A stretch of 64,000 nt of DNA from Cellulophaga omnivescoria (GCF_001999725.1 NZ_MDDP01000043.1:124001-188000); one strand, 5' to 3'; positions 45,241 to 54,407 are shown, counted from the stretch's first letter. Made by a program: numbers and translations. The notes: generated by a model not told the origin, from the sequence alone.

Positions 45241-47406
45241 ATGTCAGACAAAAAAATAACATTTAGTAGAAGAAATTTTATAAGAACGTCTTCTTTAGCA
45301 AGTGGCGGATTATTAATTGGTTTTAATCTTTTTAACTCTTGTAAGCCTAATGCAAAAGCGCCTGTAGATTTAGCAGATTTAGATTATAAAGACTTTAACG
45401 CCTATATAAAAATAGCAGAGAACGGGGCAGTAACTTTATTTTCTCCCAATCCAGAAATAGGTCAGGGTGTAAAAACAGCAATGCCTATGTTAATTGCAGA
45501 GGAGTTAGATGTAGCTTGGAGTAATGTAAATGTAGTACAGGGAGATTTAGATACTGTAAACTATCAAAGGCAAGTGGCAGGTGGTAGCCAGTCTATTCGC
45601 TTAGGTTGGGAGCCGCTACGCCAAACAGGTGCTACAGCTAGGCAAATGTTAGTAAATGCAGCAGCAGCCCGTTGGGGAGTAGACCCTAGTAGCTGTACTA
45701 CAAAAAACGGTGTAATTACCAATGCCAATGGTGATACTTTAGGTTACGGCGAAGTTGTTACTGAAGCGGCAGCACTGGATGTTCCAGAAAATGTTAGTTT
45801 AAAACACCCTAAAGATTTTACCATAATTGGAACAGATGCTGTAAATGTTGATATAGATAAAATTATTACAGGTAAACCTTTATATGGTATAGACTATAAG
45901 GCAGATGGTATGCTGTATGCTGCTGTAGTACGTTCGCCAGCTTTTGGTAAAAAACTTGTTTCTTTTGATGCTTCAGAGGCTAAAGCATCTGGTAACGTTA
46001 TAGATATTATTGAGTTTGATAATAAAATTGCCGTACTAGCAAAAGATACTTGGTCTGCTTTTAAAGCTAAAAAAACTATAAAGGCAGAATGGAGTATAGA
46101 TACACCATTAGAGAGTACAGAAGACCACGATAAAATACTTAAAAAATTATTACAAGATAAAGAAGCTAAGGTATTAAGAGAAGATGGTAATGTAGATAAA
46201 GCATTTGCAGAAGCAGATAAAATATTAGAGCGCATTTACGAAGCTCCTTTTTTACCTCATAACTGTATGGAACCTATGAATTTTTATGCAAATGTAACTG
46301 CAGATAAAATTCATTTGGTTGGTCCTATACAAACACCACAGCGTACGGCTACAACTATAGCTAGTAACTTAGGAAGAAAGCCTGATGAGGTGCATTTAGA
46401 AATGACTCGTATGGGCGGTGGTTTTGGTAGACGTTTGTATGGAGATTTTGCCATAGAGGCAGCAACTATATCTAACTTAGCAAAAAAGCCAATTAAGGTT
46501 GTATACTCTAGAGAAGATGATATGACGGCAGGTATATACAGGCCAGCATCTAAATATAAGATAAAGGCAGCTATAAAAAATGGTAAAATAACTGGTTACC
46601 ACTTAAGGGAGGCTGCTGTAAATGGCAATATGTATGGGTTAATTCCTAACTTTTTTCCTGCAGGAGCTATAGAGAATTATAAGGTTGATGCTGCAAATTA
46701 CCAAAGTAAAGTTACAACAGGTGCTTGGCGTGCTCCTTATACCAATTTTTTAGCTTTTGCAGAGCAAAGTTTTTTTGATGAACTTGCAGATGAGTTAAAT
46801 GTAGACCGTGTACAAATGAGACTAGACCTTTTACAAAAAGTAAAAGGTACTACAGATGAGAAAATAGAGTATTCTCCAGAGCGCTTAGAGAATGTTATAA
46901 AATTGGCGGTAGACAAATCTAACTGGGGAAAAACAACAGCAAACATCTATCAAGGTTTTTCAGCGTATTACTGTCATAATTCTCACGTTGCAGAAGTAGC
47001 AGATGTTGAGGTGGTTAATGGCCAACCTGTAGTTAAAAAAGTTACTTGTGTTATAGATTGTGGTATTGTAGTAAACCCAATAGGAGCAGAAAACCAAGCT
47101 CAAGGTGGTGTTGTAGATGGTATTGGCCATGCAATGTATGGAGATTTTGCTTTTAACAAAGGTGTGCCATCTTCTAAAAACTTTGATACGTATAGGTTAA
47201 TAAGAATGAAAGAAGCTCCTGTGGTAGAAACTCATTTTGTGCAAAATACTTTAGCACCAACAGGTTTAGGAGAGCCAACTTTACCACCAGCAGGTGCAGC
47301 TGTTGCAAATGCATTAAAAGCGGTAACAGGACATAGGTTTACACAACAGCCTTTTACTAAAAACCCAGAGCATTTAAAAGTGCAGAAAAAAGAGATTATT
47401 GGTTAA
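45241..47406 (+). CDS. iorB: molybdopterin-binding large subunit, isoquinoline 1-oxidoreductase type
   Basis: This is the catalytic subunit, hydroxylating an N-heteroaromatic or aldehyde substrate with water as oxygen donor. A twin-arginine signal (SRRNFIRTSS near residues 9-18, then a hydrophobic stretch) shows the enzyme folds with its cofactor before export. The molybdopterin sites GGGFGRRLYG, GAWRAPYTN and the catalytic Glu in PTGLGEPTLPPAG are present. Length of 721 aa fits the IorB branch. It follows iorA by 24 bp and precedes moaD by 2 bp. The real substrate is unknown. Confidence 0.9.
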   Translation: MSDKKITFSRRNFIRTSSLASGGLLIGFNLFNSCKPNAKAPVDLADLDYKDFNAYIKIAENGAVTLFSPNPEIGQGVKTAMPMLIAEELDVAWSNVNVVQGDLDTVNYQRQVAGGSQSIRLGWEPLRQTGATARQMLVNAAAARWGVDPSSCTTKNGVITNANGDTLGYGEVVTEAAALDVPENVSLKHPKDFTIIGTDAVNVDIDKIITGKPLYGIDYKADGMLYAAVVRSPAFGKKLVSFDASEAKASGNVIDIIEFDNKIAVLAKDTWSAFKAKKTIKAEWSIDTPLESTEDHDKILKKLLQDKEAKVLREDGNVDKAFAEADKILERIYEAPFLPHNCMEPMNFYANVTADKIHLVGPIQTPQRTATTIASNLGRKPDEVHLEMTRMGGGFGRRLYGDFAIEAATISNLAKKPIKVVYSREDDMTAGIYRPASKYKIKAAIKNGKITGYHLREAAVNGNMYGLIPNFFPAGAIENYKVDAANYQSKVTTGAWRAPYTNFLAFAEQSFFDELADELNVDRVQMRLDLLQKVKGTTDEKIEYSPERLENVIKLAVDKSNWGKTTANIYQGFSAYYCHNSHVAEVADVEVVNGQPVVKKVTCVIDCGIVVNPIGAENQAQGGVVDGIGHAMYGDFAFNKGVPSSKNFDTYRLIRMKEAPVVETHFVQNTLAPTGLGEPTLPPAGAAVANALKAVTGHRFTQQPFTKNPEHLKVQKKEIIG

Positions 47407-47408
47407 CT

Positions 47409-47651
47409 ATGAAAATTTTACTATTTGGAATAACCAAAGATATTATTGGTTCTAGTGTGTTAGACATTACAAACTTTACCAATACACAAAAAACAGTAGG
47501 AGATTTACATTCTTACTTGCAAAAAACATATCCAGATTTAAAAAAGCTGTCGTCTTTAGCCATAGCTGTTAATAATAGTTATGCAGAAGAAAGTACTACT
47601 TTAAAAGAGACAGATGAAATTGCTTTAATACCCCCAGTTAGTGGCGGATAA
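47409..47651 (+). CDS. moaD: MoaD/ThiS-type molybdopterin synthase small subunit
   Basis: This is the 80-aa ubiquitin-like sulfur carrier for molybdopterin. It has the beta-grasp pattern and ends in SGG, the double Gly that is adenylated by MoeB and thiocarboxylated. The end overlaps the longest possible moaA frame. The matching large subunit moaE is not present in the window, so MoaE must be supplied from elsewhere. Confidence 0.88.
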   Translation: MKILLFGITKDIIGSSVLDITNFTNTQKTVGDLHSYLQKTYPDLKKLSSLAIAVNNSYAEESTTLKETDEIALIPPVSGG

Positions 47652-47676
47652 TAGTTGTACAAACGAAAGGAGAATA

Positions 47677-48660
47677 ATGTTGATAGATAATCATAATAGA
47701 AAAATAAATTACTTACGCTTAGCCGTTACAGATAGATGCAATTTGCGTTGCAACTATTGTATGCCGTCTGAGGGAATTAACTTTGCAAAAAATAATAAGC
47801 TTTTTACTATTGATGAATTGGTAAAGCTTAGTGAGATAGTGGTTTCTGAGGGTATTAATAAAATTAGAATTACTGGAGGCGAGCCTTTTGTACGTAAAGA
47901 CCTTATGGTTTTATTACGTAGACTAGCCGTTTTAAATGGTTTAGATGATATATCAATTACTACAAATGCAACATTAATTGGTCCGTATATAAAAGAATTA
48001 AAAGAATTAGGTATTACTAATATAAATGTAAGCTTAGATGCAATTAACAAGCAAACATTTAATAAAATTACACGTAGAGATACGTATGATACTGTTTATG
48101 GTAATTTAATTAAACTAATTTCTGAAGGTTTTAATGTGCGTATAAACTTTATTGTTTTAGACGGACAAAATACAGAGGATATAATTTCTATTTTAGAACT
48201 AATGAAACATTACAACGTTTCTATTAGGTTTTTAGAAGAAATGCCGTTTAATGGTGGCTCTAAAGAGTTTTCAACCATAAAGTGGGATTATAAAAGTATA
48301 TTTAACCATATTAAAACAGCTTTTTCAGATATTGAAAAATTAGAGTCGCCTTCAACATCAACATCTATTAATTATAAAATTAAAGGTCATAAAAGTACGT
48401 TTGGGTTAATACCCTCTTTTAGTAGAACATTTTGTGGTTCTTGTAATAGATTACGTATTTCTGCCACCGGAGATATAATTACATGTTTGTATGCTAAACC
48501 AAGTGCTAATGTACGAGCCCTTTTAAGAGAAGGTAATTCTAATGAAGCTGTTAAACAACAAATTATAAAAGCCATTGGCAGTAGGGCTAAAACAGGATTT
48601 GAAGCTCAAAAAAAATACGAAGGCATTTTTAGCAACTCAATGACATCTATTGGTGGTTAA
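47677..48660 (+). CDS. moaA: GTP 3',8-cyclase MoaA
   Basis: MoaA is the radical SAM enzyme starting molybdenum cofactor synthesis from GTP. The N-terminal CNLRCNYC (Cys21, 25, 28 from this start) binds the SAM cluster. The second cluster uses FCGSC and the later Cys in ITCLY. The chain ends in GG, as active MoaA does. I choose ATG 47677 because AAAGGAG lies 5 bp before it, one of the few Shine-Dalgarno sites in the window; GTG 47641 would overlap moaD. The partner moaC is missing here. Confidence 0.93.
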   Translation: MLIDNHNRKINYLRLAVTDRCNLRCNYCMPSEGINFAKNNKLFTIDELVKLSEIVVSEGINKIRITGGEPFVRKDLMVLLRRLAVLNGLDDISITTNATLIGPYIKELKELGITNINVSLDAINKQTFNKITRRDTYDTVYGNLIKLISEGFNVRINFIVLDGQNTEDIISILELMKHYNVSIRFLEEMPFNGGSKEFSTIKWDYKSIFNHIKTAFSDIEKLESPSTSTSINYKIKGHKSTFGLIPSFSRTFCGSCNRLRISATGDIITCLYAKPSANVRALLREGNSNEAVKQQIIKAIGSRAKTGFEAQKKYEGIFSNSMTSIGG

Positions 48661-48693
48661 TGACCAGCAAAAAAATCATAAACAATTTTTATT

Positions 48694-49296
48694 TTGAATA
48701 AAACACAACTATACGGACTAGTATTGGCTGGTGGTAAAAGCACTAGAATGGGAACTGATAAAGGTGCAATTACCTACCATAATATTCCGCAAAGAGATTA
48801 TTTATACAATTTACTAAACCAAGTATGTGATGCTACTTTTTATAGTATAAGAGAAAATCAAAAGCAAGAATTTGCTGACCAAGAAAGGGTTATTGTAGAT
48901 GAAAATAAATTTAAAGGACCGTACAATGGTTTGTTAAGTGCATATAATACCAATTCTAATGTTGCTTGGTTAATTTTGGCTTGTGATTTGCCTTTGATAG
49001 ACTTAACTGCTCTACAGCAACTAATAAAAGAAAGAGATTACACTAAACTGGCAACTGCTTTTGCCACCAACGAAAGTAAACTACCAGAGCCTTTATGTGC
49101 CATTTGGGAGCCAGAGGCTTTAAAAATATCTAAAGCATATTTAAATGCAGGTAATGGTAGCTGTCCGCGTAAATTTTTAATTAATTCTGATATTAAATTG
49201 GTATATCCAGAACAGGACACAGTACTACTAAATGCAAACTCTAAAGAAGAGTATAAAGTTGCATTAAAGAAAATAGAAGAAAAAGTTATTAAGTAG
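48694..49296 (+). CDS. mobA: MobA-like molybdenum cofactor guanylyltransferase
   Basis: This is a nucleotidyltransferase expected to add GMP to molybdopterin. It has the LVLAGGKSTRMGTDKG P-loop, the ACDLPL metal-binding Asp, and LPEPLCAIW, all as in MobA. It starts with TTG at 48694 (MNKTQLYG), because no ATG is available before the P-loop. At 200 aa it is normal. Its presence with the MocA-like protein at 52593 gives two nucleotidyltransferases in one operon. Confidence 0.85.
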   Translation: MNKTQLYGLVLAGGKSTRMGTDKGAITYHNIPQRDYLYNLLNQVCDATFYSIRENQKQEFADQERVIVDENKFKGPYNGLLSAYNTNSNVAWLILACDLPLIDLTALQQLIKERDYTKLATAFATNESKLPEPLCAIWEPEALKISKAYLNAGNGSCPRKFLINSDIKLVYPEQDTVLLNANSKEEYKVALKKIEEKVIK

Positions 49297-49311
49297 TTTT
49301 AGCATATAAAG

Positions 49312-50370
49312 ATGAGGTATATTAGACAAACCGTATTAAGAGAGTTTGGTGAGGTTGCACAGGAGAAATTAACTAATGCCAAAGTTATAGTTGTTGGCGT
49401 AGGTGGTTTGGGTATTCCTGTATTACAATACCTAAATGCTATGGGTGTTGGTACTTTAGGTTTGGTAGAGGCAGACACTATTGATATTACCAATTTGCAA
49501 CGTCAGGTGTTATATACAGAAGCAGAGGTTGGAGCATCTAAGTTAGCAACAGCTATAAACAAACTAAAAGCACAGAATAGTACTACTATTTTTAAACAAT
49601 ACAATACTTTTTTAACAAAAGAAAATGTATTAGATATTGTATCTGGTTTTGATGTTATTGTAGACGCATCAGATAATTTTGCAACTAGGTATTTGGTTAA
49701 CGATGCTTGTGTTATTTTAAATAAACCGTTTGTATCGGGTGCAATTCAAGGTTTTGAAGGTCAGTTAAGTGTTTTTAACTACCAAGGCGGACCAACATAC
49801 CGCTGCTTGTTTCCTAATATGCCAGCTGCTAACGAAATTCCTAATTGTAATGACAATGGTGTTTTAGGTGTTGTACCTGGTATTATTGGTAATTTACAGG
49901 CTTTAGAAACCGTTAAACTAATAACTGGTGTAGGAGAGGTCTTATCTGGTCAATTACTATTATTTAATGGTTTGCAACAAACATATAACAAAATAAAGTT
50001 TACTACTGTAAAAGAAAATTTAAAACGAACAGAATTAGAAGATTCCTACGGAGATAATGGTTGTTCTGTAGGTTTATCTATAAATATAAAAGATTTTAAA
50101 CAGTTGGTTAATACAAACACTAGTTTTCAATTAATAGATGTGCGTACTATTGAAGAGTACAATGTTTTTCATATTCCCAGTTCTACACATATTCCGTTAG
50201 CAGAACTAGGTATTCATCATTCCAAAGTAAAAAAAGATACAACGGTATATGTAATTTGTCAGTCTGGTATGCGTAGTAAAATGGCACAAAACCAATTACT
50301 TAAAAATAGTATTAATGTTATAGATGTAGAGGGTGGTATTAACGCCTACAGAAGTTTAGAAACAGTGTAA
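49312..50370 (+). CDS. moeB: MoeB/ThiF-type adenylyltransferase with C-terminal rhodanese domain
   Basis: This E1-like enzyme activates the C-terminus of MoaD, and the rhodanese part delivers sulfur. The N-domain has VVGVGGLGIPVLQYLNAMGVG and DITNLQRQ; Cys179 in IPNCNDNGVLGVVPG sits at the Uba4/MOCS3 active-site position. The rhodanese domain (about 255-350) has the loop CQSGMRSK with Cys316. Only one Cys of the first structural CxxC pair remains (PTYRCLF) and the second pair is absent, so the zinc site seems lost. This gene abuts moeA with no gap. Confidence 0.9.
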   Translation: MRYIRQTVLREFGEVAQEKLTNAKVIVVGVGGLGIPVLQYLNAMGVGTLGLVEADTIDITNLQRQVLYTEAEVGASKLATAINKLKAQNSTTIFKQYNTFLTKENVLDIVSGFDVIVDASDNFATRYLVNDACVILNKPFVSGAIQGFEGQLSVFNYQGGPTYRCLFPNMPAANEIPNCNDNGVLGVVPGIIGNLQALETVKLITGVGEVLSGQLLLFNGLQQTYNKIKFTTVKENLKRTELEDSYGDNGCSVGLSINIKDFKQLVNTNTSFQLIDVRTIEEYNVFHIPSSTHIPLAELGIHHSKVKKDTTVYVICQSGMRSKMAQNQLLKNSINVIDVEGGINAYRSLETV

Positions 50371-51570
50371 ATGATAACATTTAAAGAAGCTTACAATAAG
50401 GTTTTACAGTATAATGTAAATTATGGTACAGAAAAAGTACAATTAAAAGATGCCGTAGGCAGAGTTTTAGCTTGTGACGTTAAAGCCGATAGAGATTTTC
50501 CACCTTTTAATAGAGCTACAAAAGATGGCATAGCATTGTCATATTCGGCAATAAAAAATGGTCAAAATTCTTTTAAAATTGAAGCTGTAATTCCGGCGGG
50601 TAATCCTACAATAGAGCTAAAAGATAGTACATCTTGTGTAGAGATTATGACAGGTGCGGTTGTACCAAACAGCACAAATGTTGTTGTAATGTATGAGGAT
50701 ATAAGCATAGAGAATGACATTGCTAAACTTCATAAAACACCAGTATTAGGTCAAAATATACACTTAAAAGGTAGTGATGAACCTAAAGGTGCAACTGTTT
50801 TGGGTGAACACACGCTTATTACTGCTGCAGAAGTTGGCGTATTGTCTGCTGTTGGTTTAGCTAATGTTTTGGTAAAAAAGTTACCTAAAATAACAACTAT
50901 AGCAACAGGTAATGAGTTGGTAGAAGTAGATGAGGTTCCTTTAGCACACCAAATACGTAAGTCTAACATTAATTCTTTACACGCTGCTTTGCTACAAGAG
51001 CATATTGTGGCAGATTCTCTACATTTAAAAGACAATAAGGAGGCTATTAAAAAGGCATTAGAAATTGCTTTGCAAACTAATGACGTTTTATTGTTAAGTG
51101 GTGGAGTTAGCAAGGGTAAGTTTGATTATTTGCCGGCTGTCTTGCAAGAGTTGGGTGTAAAAAAAGTGTTTCATAAAGTATTACAAAGACCAGGTAAACC
51201 ATTTTGGTTTGGTGTACACCAAGCCACCAATACGGTAATTTTTTCGTTTCCTGGTAACCCAGCATCTACCTTTGCCAATTATCACATTTATTTTAAACCT
51301 TGGCTACAAAAAAGTTTAGGTTTAACGGTTTCTAACAATTATGTTATTTTAAACGAAGAACTTGATAATAAAGGTAGTTTAACCTTATTTTTACGTGTGA
51401 AAGTTACTTTTACTAACGGTAAACTACTTGCAAACAGAATTGTAGAAAATGGTTCTGGAGATTTAACGAGTTTGGCAAATTGCGATGGTTTTATTTGTAT
51501 TGCACCAAACAATAACAGTTATAGCCTAGGGACTTTAGTTCCTTTTATACAAACAAGGAGATTATTGTAA
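50371..51570 (+). CDS. moeA: molybdopterin molybdotransferase MoeA
   Basis: MoeA inserts molybdate into adenylylated molybdopterin. The 399-aa protein has PPFNRATKDGIALS, EIMTGAVVP, LLSGGVSKGKFDYLP and the FSFPGNPASTF motif. The fourth, C-terminal beta domain is present. The start codon follows the moeB stop directly. MogA, the adenylylating partner, is not in the window, although a MoaB-type enzyme elsewhere could do this. Confidence 0.93.
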   Translation: MITFKEAYNKVLQYNVNYGTEKVQLKDAVGRVLACDVKADRDFPPFNRATKDGIALSYSAIKNGQNSFKIEAVIPAGNPTIELKDSTSCVEIMTGAVVPNSTNVVVMYEDISIENDIAKLHKTPVLGQNIHLKGSDEPKGATVLGEHTLITAAEVGVLSAVGLANVLVKKLPKITTIATGNELVEVDEVPLAHQIRKSNINSLHAALLQEHIVADSLHLKDNKEAIKKALEIALQTNDVLLLSGGVSKGKFDYLPAVLQELGVKKVFHKVLQRPGKPFWFGVHQATNTVIFSFPGNPASTFANYHIYFKPWLQKSLGLTVSNNYVILNEELDNKGSLTLFLRVKVTFTNGKLLANRIVENGSGDLTSLANCDGFICIAPNNNSYSLGTLVPFIQTRRLL

Positions 51571-51572
51571 AA

Positions 51573-52583
51573 ATGACGCACGAGCTAAAAAAAATTATAA
51601 CAGCTTACACTAAAGCTAAAAAGCATAACATAAAAGCAGTTTTAGCAACTGTGGTAGCCTTAAAAGGATCATCGTACAGAAGACCTGGTGTACGTATGCT
51701 AATTTTAGACAACGATGAAACCATTGGCGCTGTAAGTGGAGGCTGCGTAGAAAAGGAAGTTATACGCCAAGCGGCAACTGTTTTTACAACTGGTGTAGCC
51801 AAAGTAATGACGTATGATGGAAGATATAGGTTAGGTTGCGAAGGTATTTTATATGTTTTATTAGAGCCTTTTACACCAAATGAAGATTTTTGTAATACAT
51901 TTTGGAAAGTAGTTAAAGATAGATTAGAATTTAGTATAACATCGTATTTTGAGCAAAAAGACACGGAAAATAGCAGTTTTGGATCTGTTTTTAGTTTTTT
52001 TAATGAAAAATATGCAGTTTATAATAAGTTTCAACTAAATGAAGAGTTGCCTGCATTTATTCAGAATTTAGAGCCTTGTTTTAAATTAATGATAATTGGA
52101 GCAGAACATGATGCAGTACAATTAACATCTTATGCGGCATTAACAGGTTGGGAAGTTACTGTTTGTGTTATTCCAAAAGAAGAAAAACAATTGTTAGACT
52201 TTCCGGGAGCAGAGAGTTTACAAGTTACAATGCCAGAAGAATTAGATGTTTCTAAAATAGATAACCAAACAGCTGTGGTTTTAATGACCCATAGCTATGT
52301 AAAAGATTTACAATATTTATTGGCATTAAAAAATGCACAGCCAATATATATAGGTTTATTAGGACCAACAACCAGAAGAGAAAAATTATTAAATGAATTT
52401 ATAGAACAATACCCAGAGGTTAATGATGCTTTTTTAGATGTAATTCACGGTCCAGCAGGGTTGCATATTGGAGCAGAAACACCTCAAGAAATTTCTATAG
52501 CAATAGTAGCTGAAATATTAACCGTAATAAGAAAAACAAAGCCTATACAACTAAAAGACAAAATTGGAAAAATACACAACTAA
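51573..52583 (+). CDS. xdhC: XdhC/CoxI family molybdenum cofactor maturation chaperone
   Basis: XdhC-type proteins bind sulfurated cofactor and load it into xanthine-oxidase-family enzymes. The N-terminal CoxI domain has TVVALKGSSYRRPGVRML and GAVSGGCVEKEV; the C-terminal Rossmann domain has LIGLLGPTTRREKLL-type sequence and GPAGLHIGAETPQEIS. The 336-aa length is normal. It lies 2 bp after moeA and 9 bp before the MocA-like gene, which fits a dedicated chaperone for IorAB. Confidence 0.9.
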   Translation: MTHELKKIITAYTKAKKHNIKAVLATVVALKGSSYRRPGVRMLILDNDETIGAVSGGCVEKEVIRQAATVFTTGVAKVMTYDGRYRLGCEGILYVLLEPFTPNEDFCNTFWKVVKDRLEFSITSYFEQKDTENSSFGSVFSFFNEKYAVYNKFQLNEELPAFIQNLEPCFKLMIIGAEHDAVQLTSYAALTGWEVTVCVIPKEEKQLLDFPGAESLQVTMPEELDVSKIDNQTAVVLMTHSYVKDLQYLLALKNAQPIYIGLLGPTTRREKLLNEFIEQYPEVNDAFLDVIHGPAGLHIGAETPQEISIAIVAEILTVIRKTKPIQLKDKIGKIHN

Positions 52584-52592
52584 ACTATAACA

Positions 52593-53177
52593 ATGAAAAT
52601 AGCTAATCTTATTTTAGCTGCGGGATCATCAACTAGAATGCAACAAACTAAACAAGTATTGCCTTATAAAGATACAACACTTTTGGGCAATGCAGTACAA
52701 CAAGCAGAGAGCACAGCTCTGTTAGATGTTTATGTGGTTTTAGGGGCAAACGCAGCCGAAATTAAAAAAGAAATTAATGTTAAAGAAAAACAAGTTTTTA
52801 ACAATCTAAATTGGAAAAAAGGACTTGGGAGTTCTATTGCTCACGGAATTGTAGAATTACAAAAACTAGATGAAGAGTATAATGCTGTGTTAATATCATT
52901 GGCAGACCAGCCTTTAATAGACAGTGCTTACCTTACAAAAATGGTTAGTTTATTTTCTACATCTGTTAGCACTATAGTTGCTACAAATTATGGAGACAGA
53001 GTAGGAGTGCCTGCTATTTTTGATTCTGAATATTTTGCAGAGTTAAGACAATTAAATGAAGATTTTGGAGCTAAGGAGATTCTTATAAAACATGCAAGTG
53101 AAATTGTAATGGTAGAACCTAATGGTAAAGAAATAGACGTAGATACACAACAAGATTACAACAGTATTGCACATTAA
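52593..53177 (+). CDS. MocA-like molybdenum cofactor cytidylyltransferase
   Basis: This is an NTP transferase of the MocA/MobA superfamily, expected to form molybdopterin cytosine dinucleotide, the cofactor form used by xanthine-oxidase-family enzymes. Motifs: LILAAGSSTRMQQTKQVLPY, LGSSIAHGI, SLADQPLID and GDRVGVPAIF, all as in MocA and not MobA. It closes the operon and is followed by a terminator at 53206. CTP preference is inferred from family and context. Confidence 0.85.
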   Translation: MKIANLILAAGSSTRMQQTKQVLPYKDTTLLGNAVQQAESTALLDVYVVLGANAAEIKKEINVKEKQVFNNLNWKKGLGSSIAHGIVELQKLDEEYNAVLISLADQPLIDSAYLTKMVSLFSTSVSTIVATNYGDRVGVPAIFDSEYFAELRQLNEDFGAKEILIKHASEIVMVEPNGKEIDVDTQQDYNSIAH

Positions 53178-53205
53178 AACTGTTTGTAATTACCAGTAAA
53201 AACAT

Positions 53206-53233
53206 AACCTCTAAATAATTTAGGGGTTTTTTT
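53206..53233 (+). terminator. terminator ending the molybdenum operon
   Basis: Stem AACCTCTAAAT / ATTTAGGGGTT (one G-U pair) followed by seven T residues, 28 bp after the last stop. Confidence 0.8.
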
Positions 53234-53294
53234 ATGCAATAAAGTGTGATTTTTTTAAAGTACCTTATACTAATGTTATAAATGAAAGTTGCTT

Positions 53295-53783
53295 ATGAGC
53301 AAGGAAGAAAAATTTGTACAGTTAATACAAGATCACCAAGGATTAATTTTTAAGGTTACAACGGTTTACACCAATAATAAGTTAGATCAGCAAGATTTGT
53401 ACCAGGACATTGTGTATCAACTTTGGAAATCTTATGATAGTTTTAAAAACCAATCTAAAGTTAGTACCTGGATGTATAGAGTAGCTTTAAATACTGCATT
53501 AACTAAACTAAAAAAGAGCACTAAAGGACCAAAAAGTATACCTATAGAAAAAGTGGTGTTACAACAAACAGAAAATTACAATCCTATTTATGAAGATCAA
53601 TTAAAATTGGTATATGCACAAATACAGCAATTAAATGTTTTAGAAAAAGCATTAATGTTATTGCTGTTAGAAGGAAAAAAGTACGAAGAAATAGCAGAAA
53701 TTATTGGAATTACAGCAAGTAACGTGGGAACTAAAATTTCTAGAATTAAACAAAAGTTGAAAAATAACATTTTAAAACAATAA
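53295..53783 (+). CDS. ECF-type RNA polymerase sigma factor
   Basis: This is a 162-aa group 4 sigma factor. Region 2 (FKVTTVYTNNKLDQQDLYQDIVYQLWKSYDSF) and region 4 (LEKALMLLLLEGKKYEEIAEIIGITASNVGTKISRIKQ) are both clear, linked by a short spacer, with no extra domains. ATG 53295 is preferred to TTG 53289. The next gene starts 2 bp after the stop and encodes a membrane protein, the usual layout for a sigma and its membrane regulator. Confidence 0.9.
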   Translation: MSKEEKFVQLIQDHQGLIFKVTTVYTNNKLDQQDLYQDIVYQLWKSYDSFKNQSKVSTWMYRVALNTALTKLKKSTKGPKSIPIEKVVLQQTENYNPIYEDQLKLVYAQIQQLNVLEKALMLLLLEGKKYEEIAEIIGITASNVGTKISRIKQKLKNNILKQ

Positions 53784-53785
53784 CT

Positions 53786-54394
53786 ATGAATATTGAAGAT
53801 ATGCAAAACGTTTGGGAAAAAATGGGAAAAGATTTAGAACATCAAAAAAAATTAACAAATACTTTAATTTTAAAAATGACACAAGAACGTTATACCCATA
53901 AATTTACCAAATTAGCTACCTATGAAACACTTGGAGCGTGTATATGTTTTATTACAGCAATTATTATCTTGTTAAATTTTAGTAAGTTAGATACTTGGTA
54001 TCTTATTTTATGTGGCGTTTTGTTAATAGCTTATTTTATTACCTTACCTTCATTTGTATTAAAATCTTTGTATGCTATTAAAGCAATAAAAATTGATGTA
54101 GACAGTTATGCAATAACCTTAAAAAAATATGTAAAGGCTAAAAATAACCTATTGCTAGTGCAGCAGTTAGGGATTTACTTAAATTTTGTAGCCTTACTTT
54201 TAGTAATACCAGTTTTTTCTAAGCTATTTAAAAATAAAGATATTTTTACAACAACAAACGTTATATGGTATTGGTTGTTACCAGTACTAATTATAGTAAT
54301 GATTTTAATATCTAAATGGGGATACAATTGTTATAAGAAAATAACAAGTTCTGCAGAAACATTATTAAAAGAATTAGAAGATGTTACAGACTAA
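53786..54394 (+). CDS. four-helix membrane protein coupled to the ECF sigma gene
   Basis: This 202-aa protein has a 50-residue cytoplasmic helical head (MQNVWEKMGKDLEHQKK) and four membrane helices in two pairs (about 45-85 and 125-180). The order sigma then membrane protein, 2 bp apart, suggests an anti-sigma factor, but no zinc-binding His-x3-Cys-x2-Cys motif and no known anti-sigma domain are present. Function is therefore inferred from position only. A strong terminator follows. Confidence 0.65.
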   Translation: MNIEDMQNVWEKMGKDLEHQKKLTNTLILKMTQERYTHKFTKLATYETLGACICFITAIIILLNFSKLDTWYLILCGVLLIAYFITLPSFVLKSLYAIKAIKIDVDSYAITLKKYVKAKNNLLLVQQLGIYLNFVALLLVIPVFSKLFKNKDIFTTTNVIWYWLLPVLIIVMILISKWGYNCYKKITSSAETLLKELEDVTD

Positions 54395-54407
54395 TTTGTA
54401 ATATAAA

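Noticed and set aside
53206-53233. Riboswitch-like structure before the sigma factor gene
   Set aside because: It is a short stem with a T-run right after the molybdenum operon and is simply a terminator.
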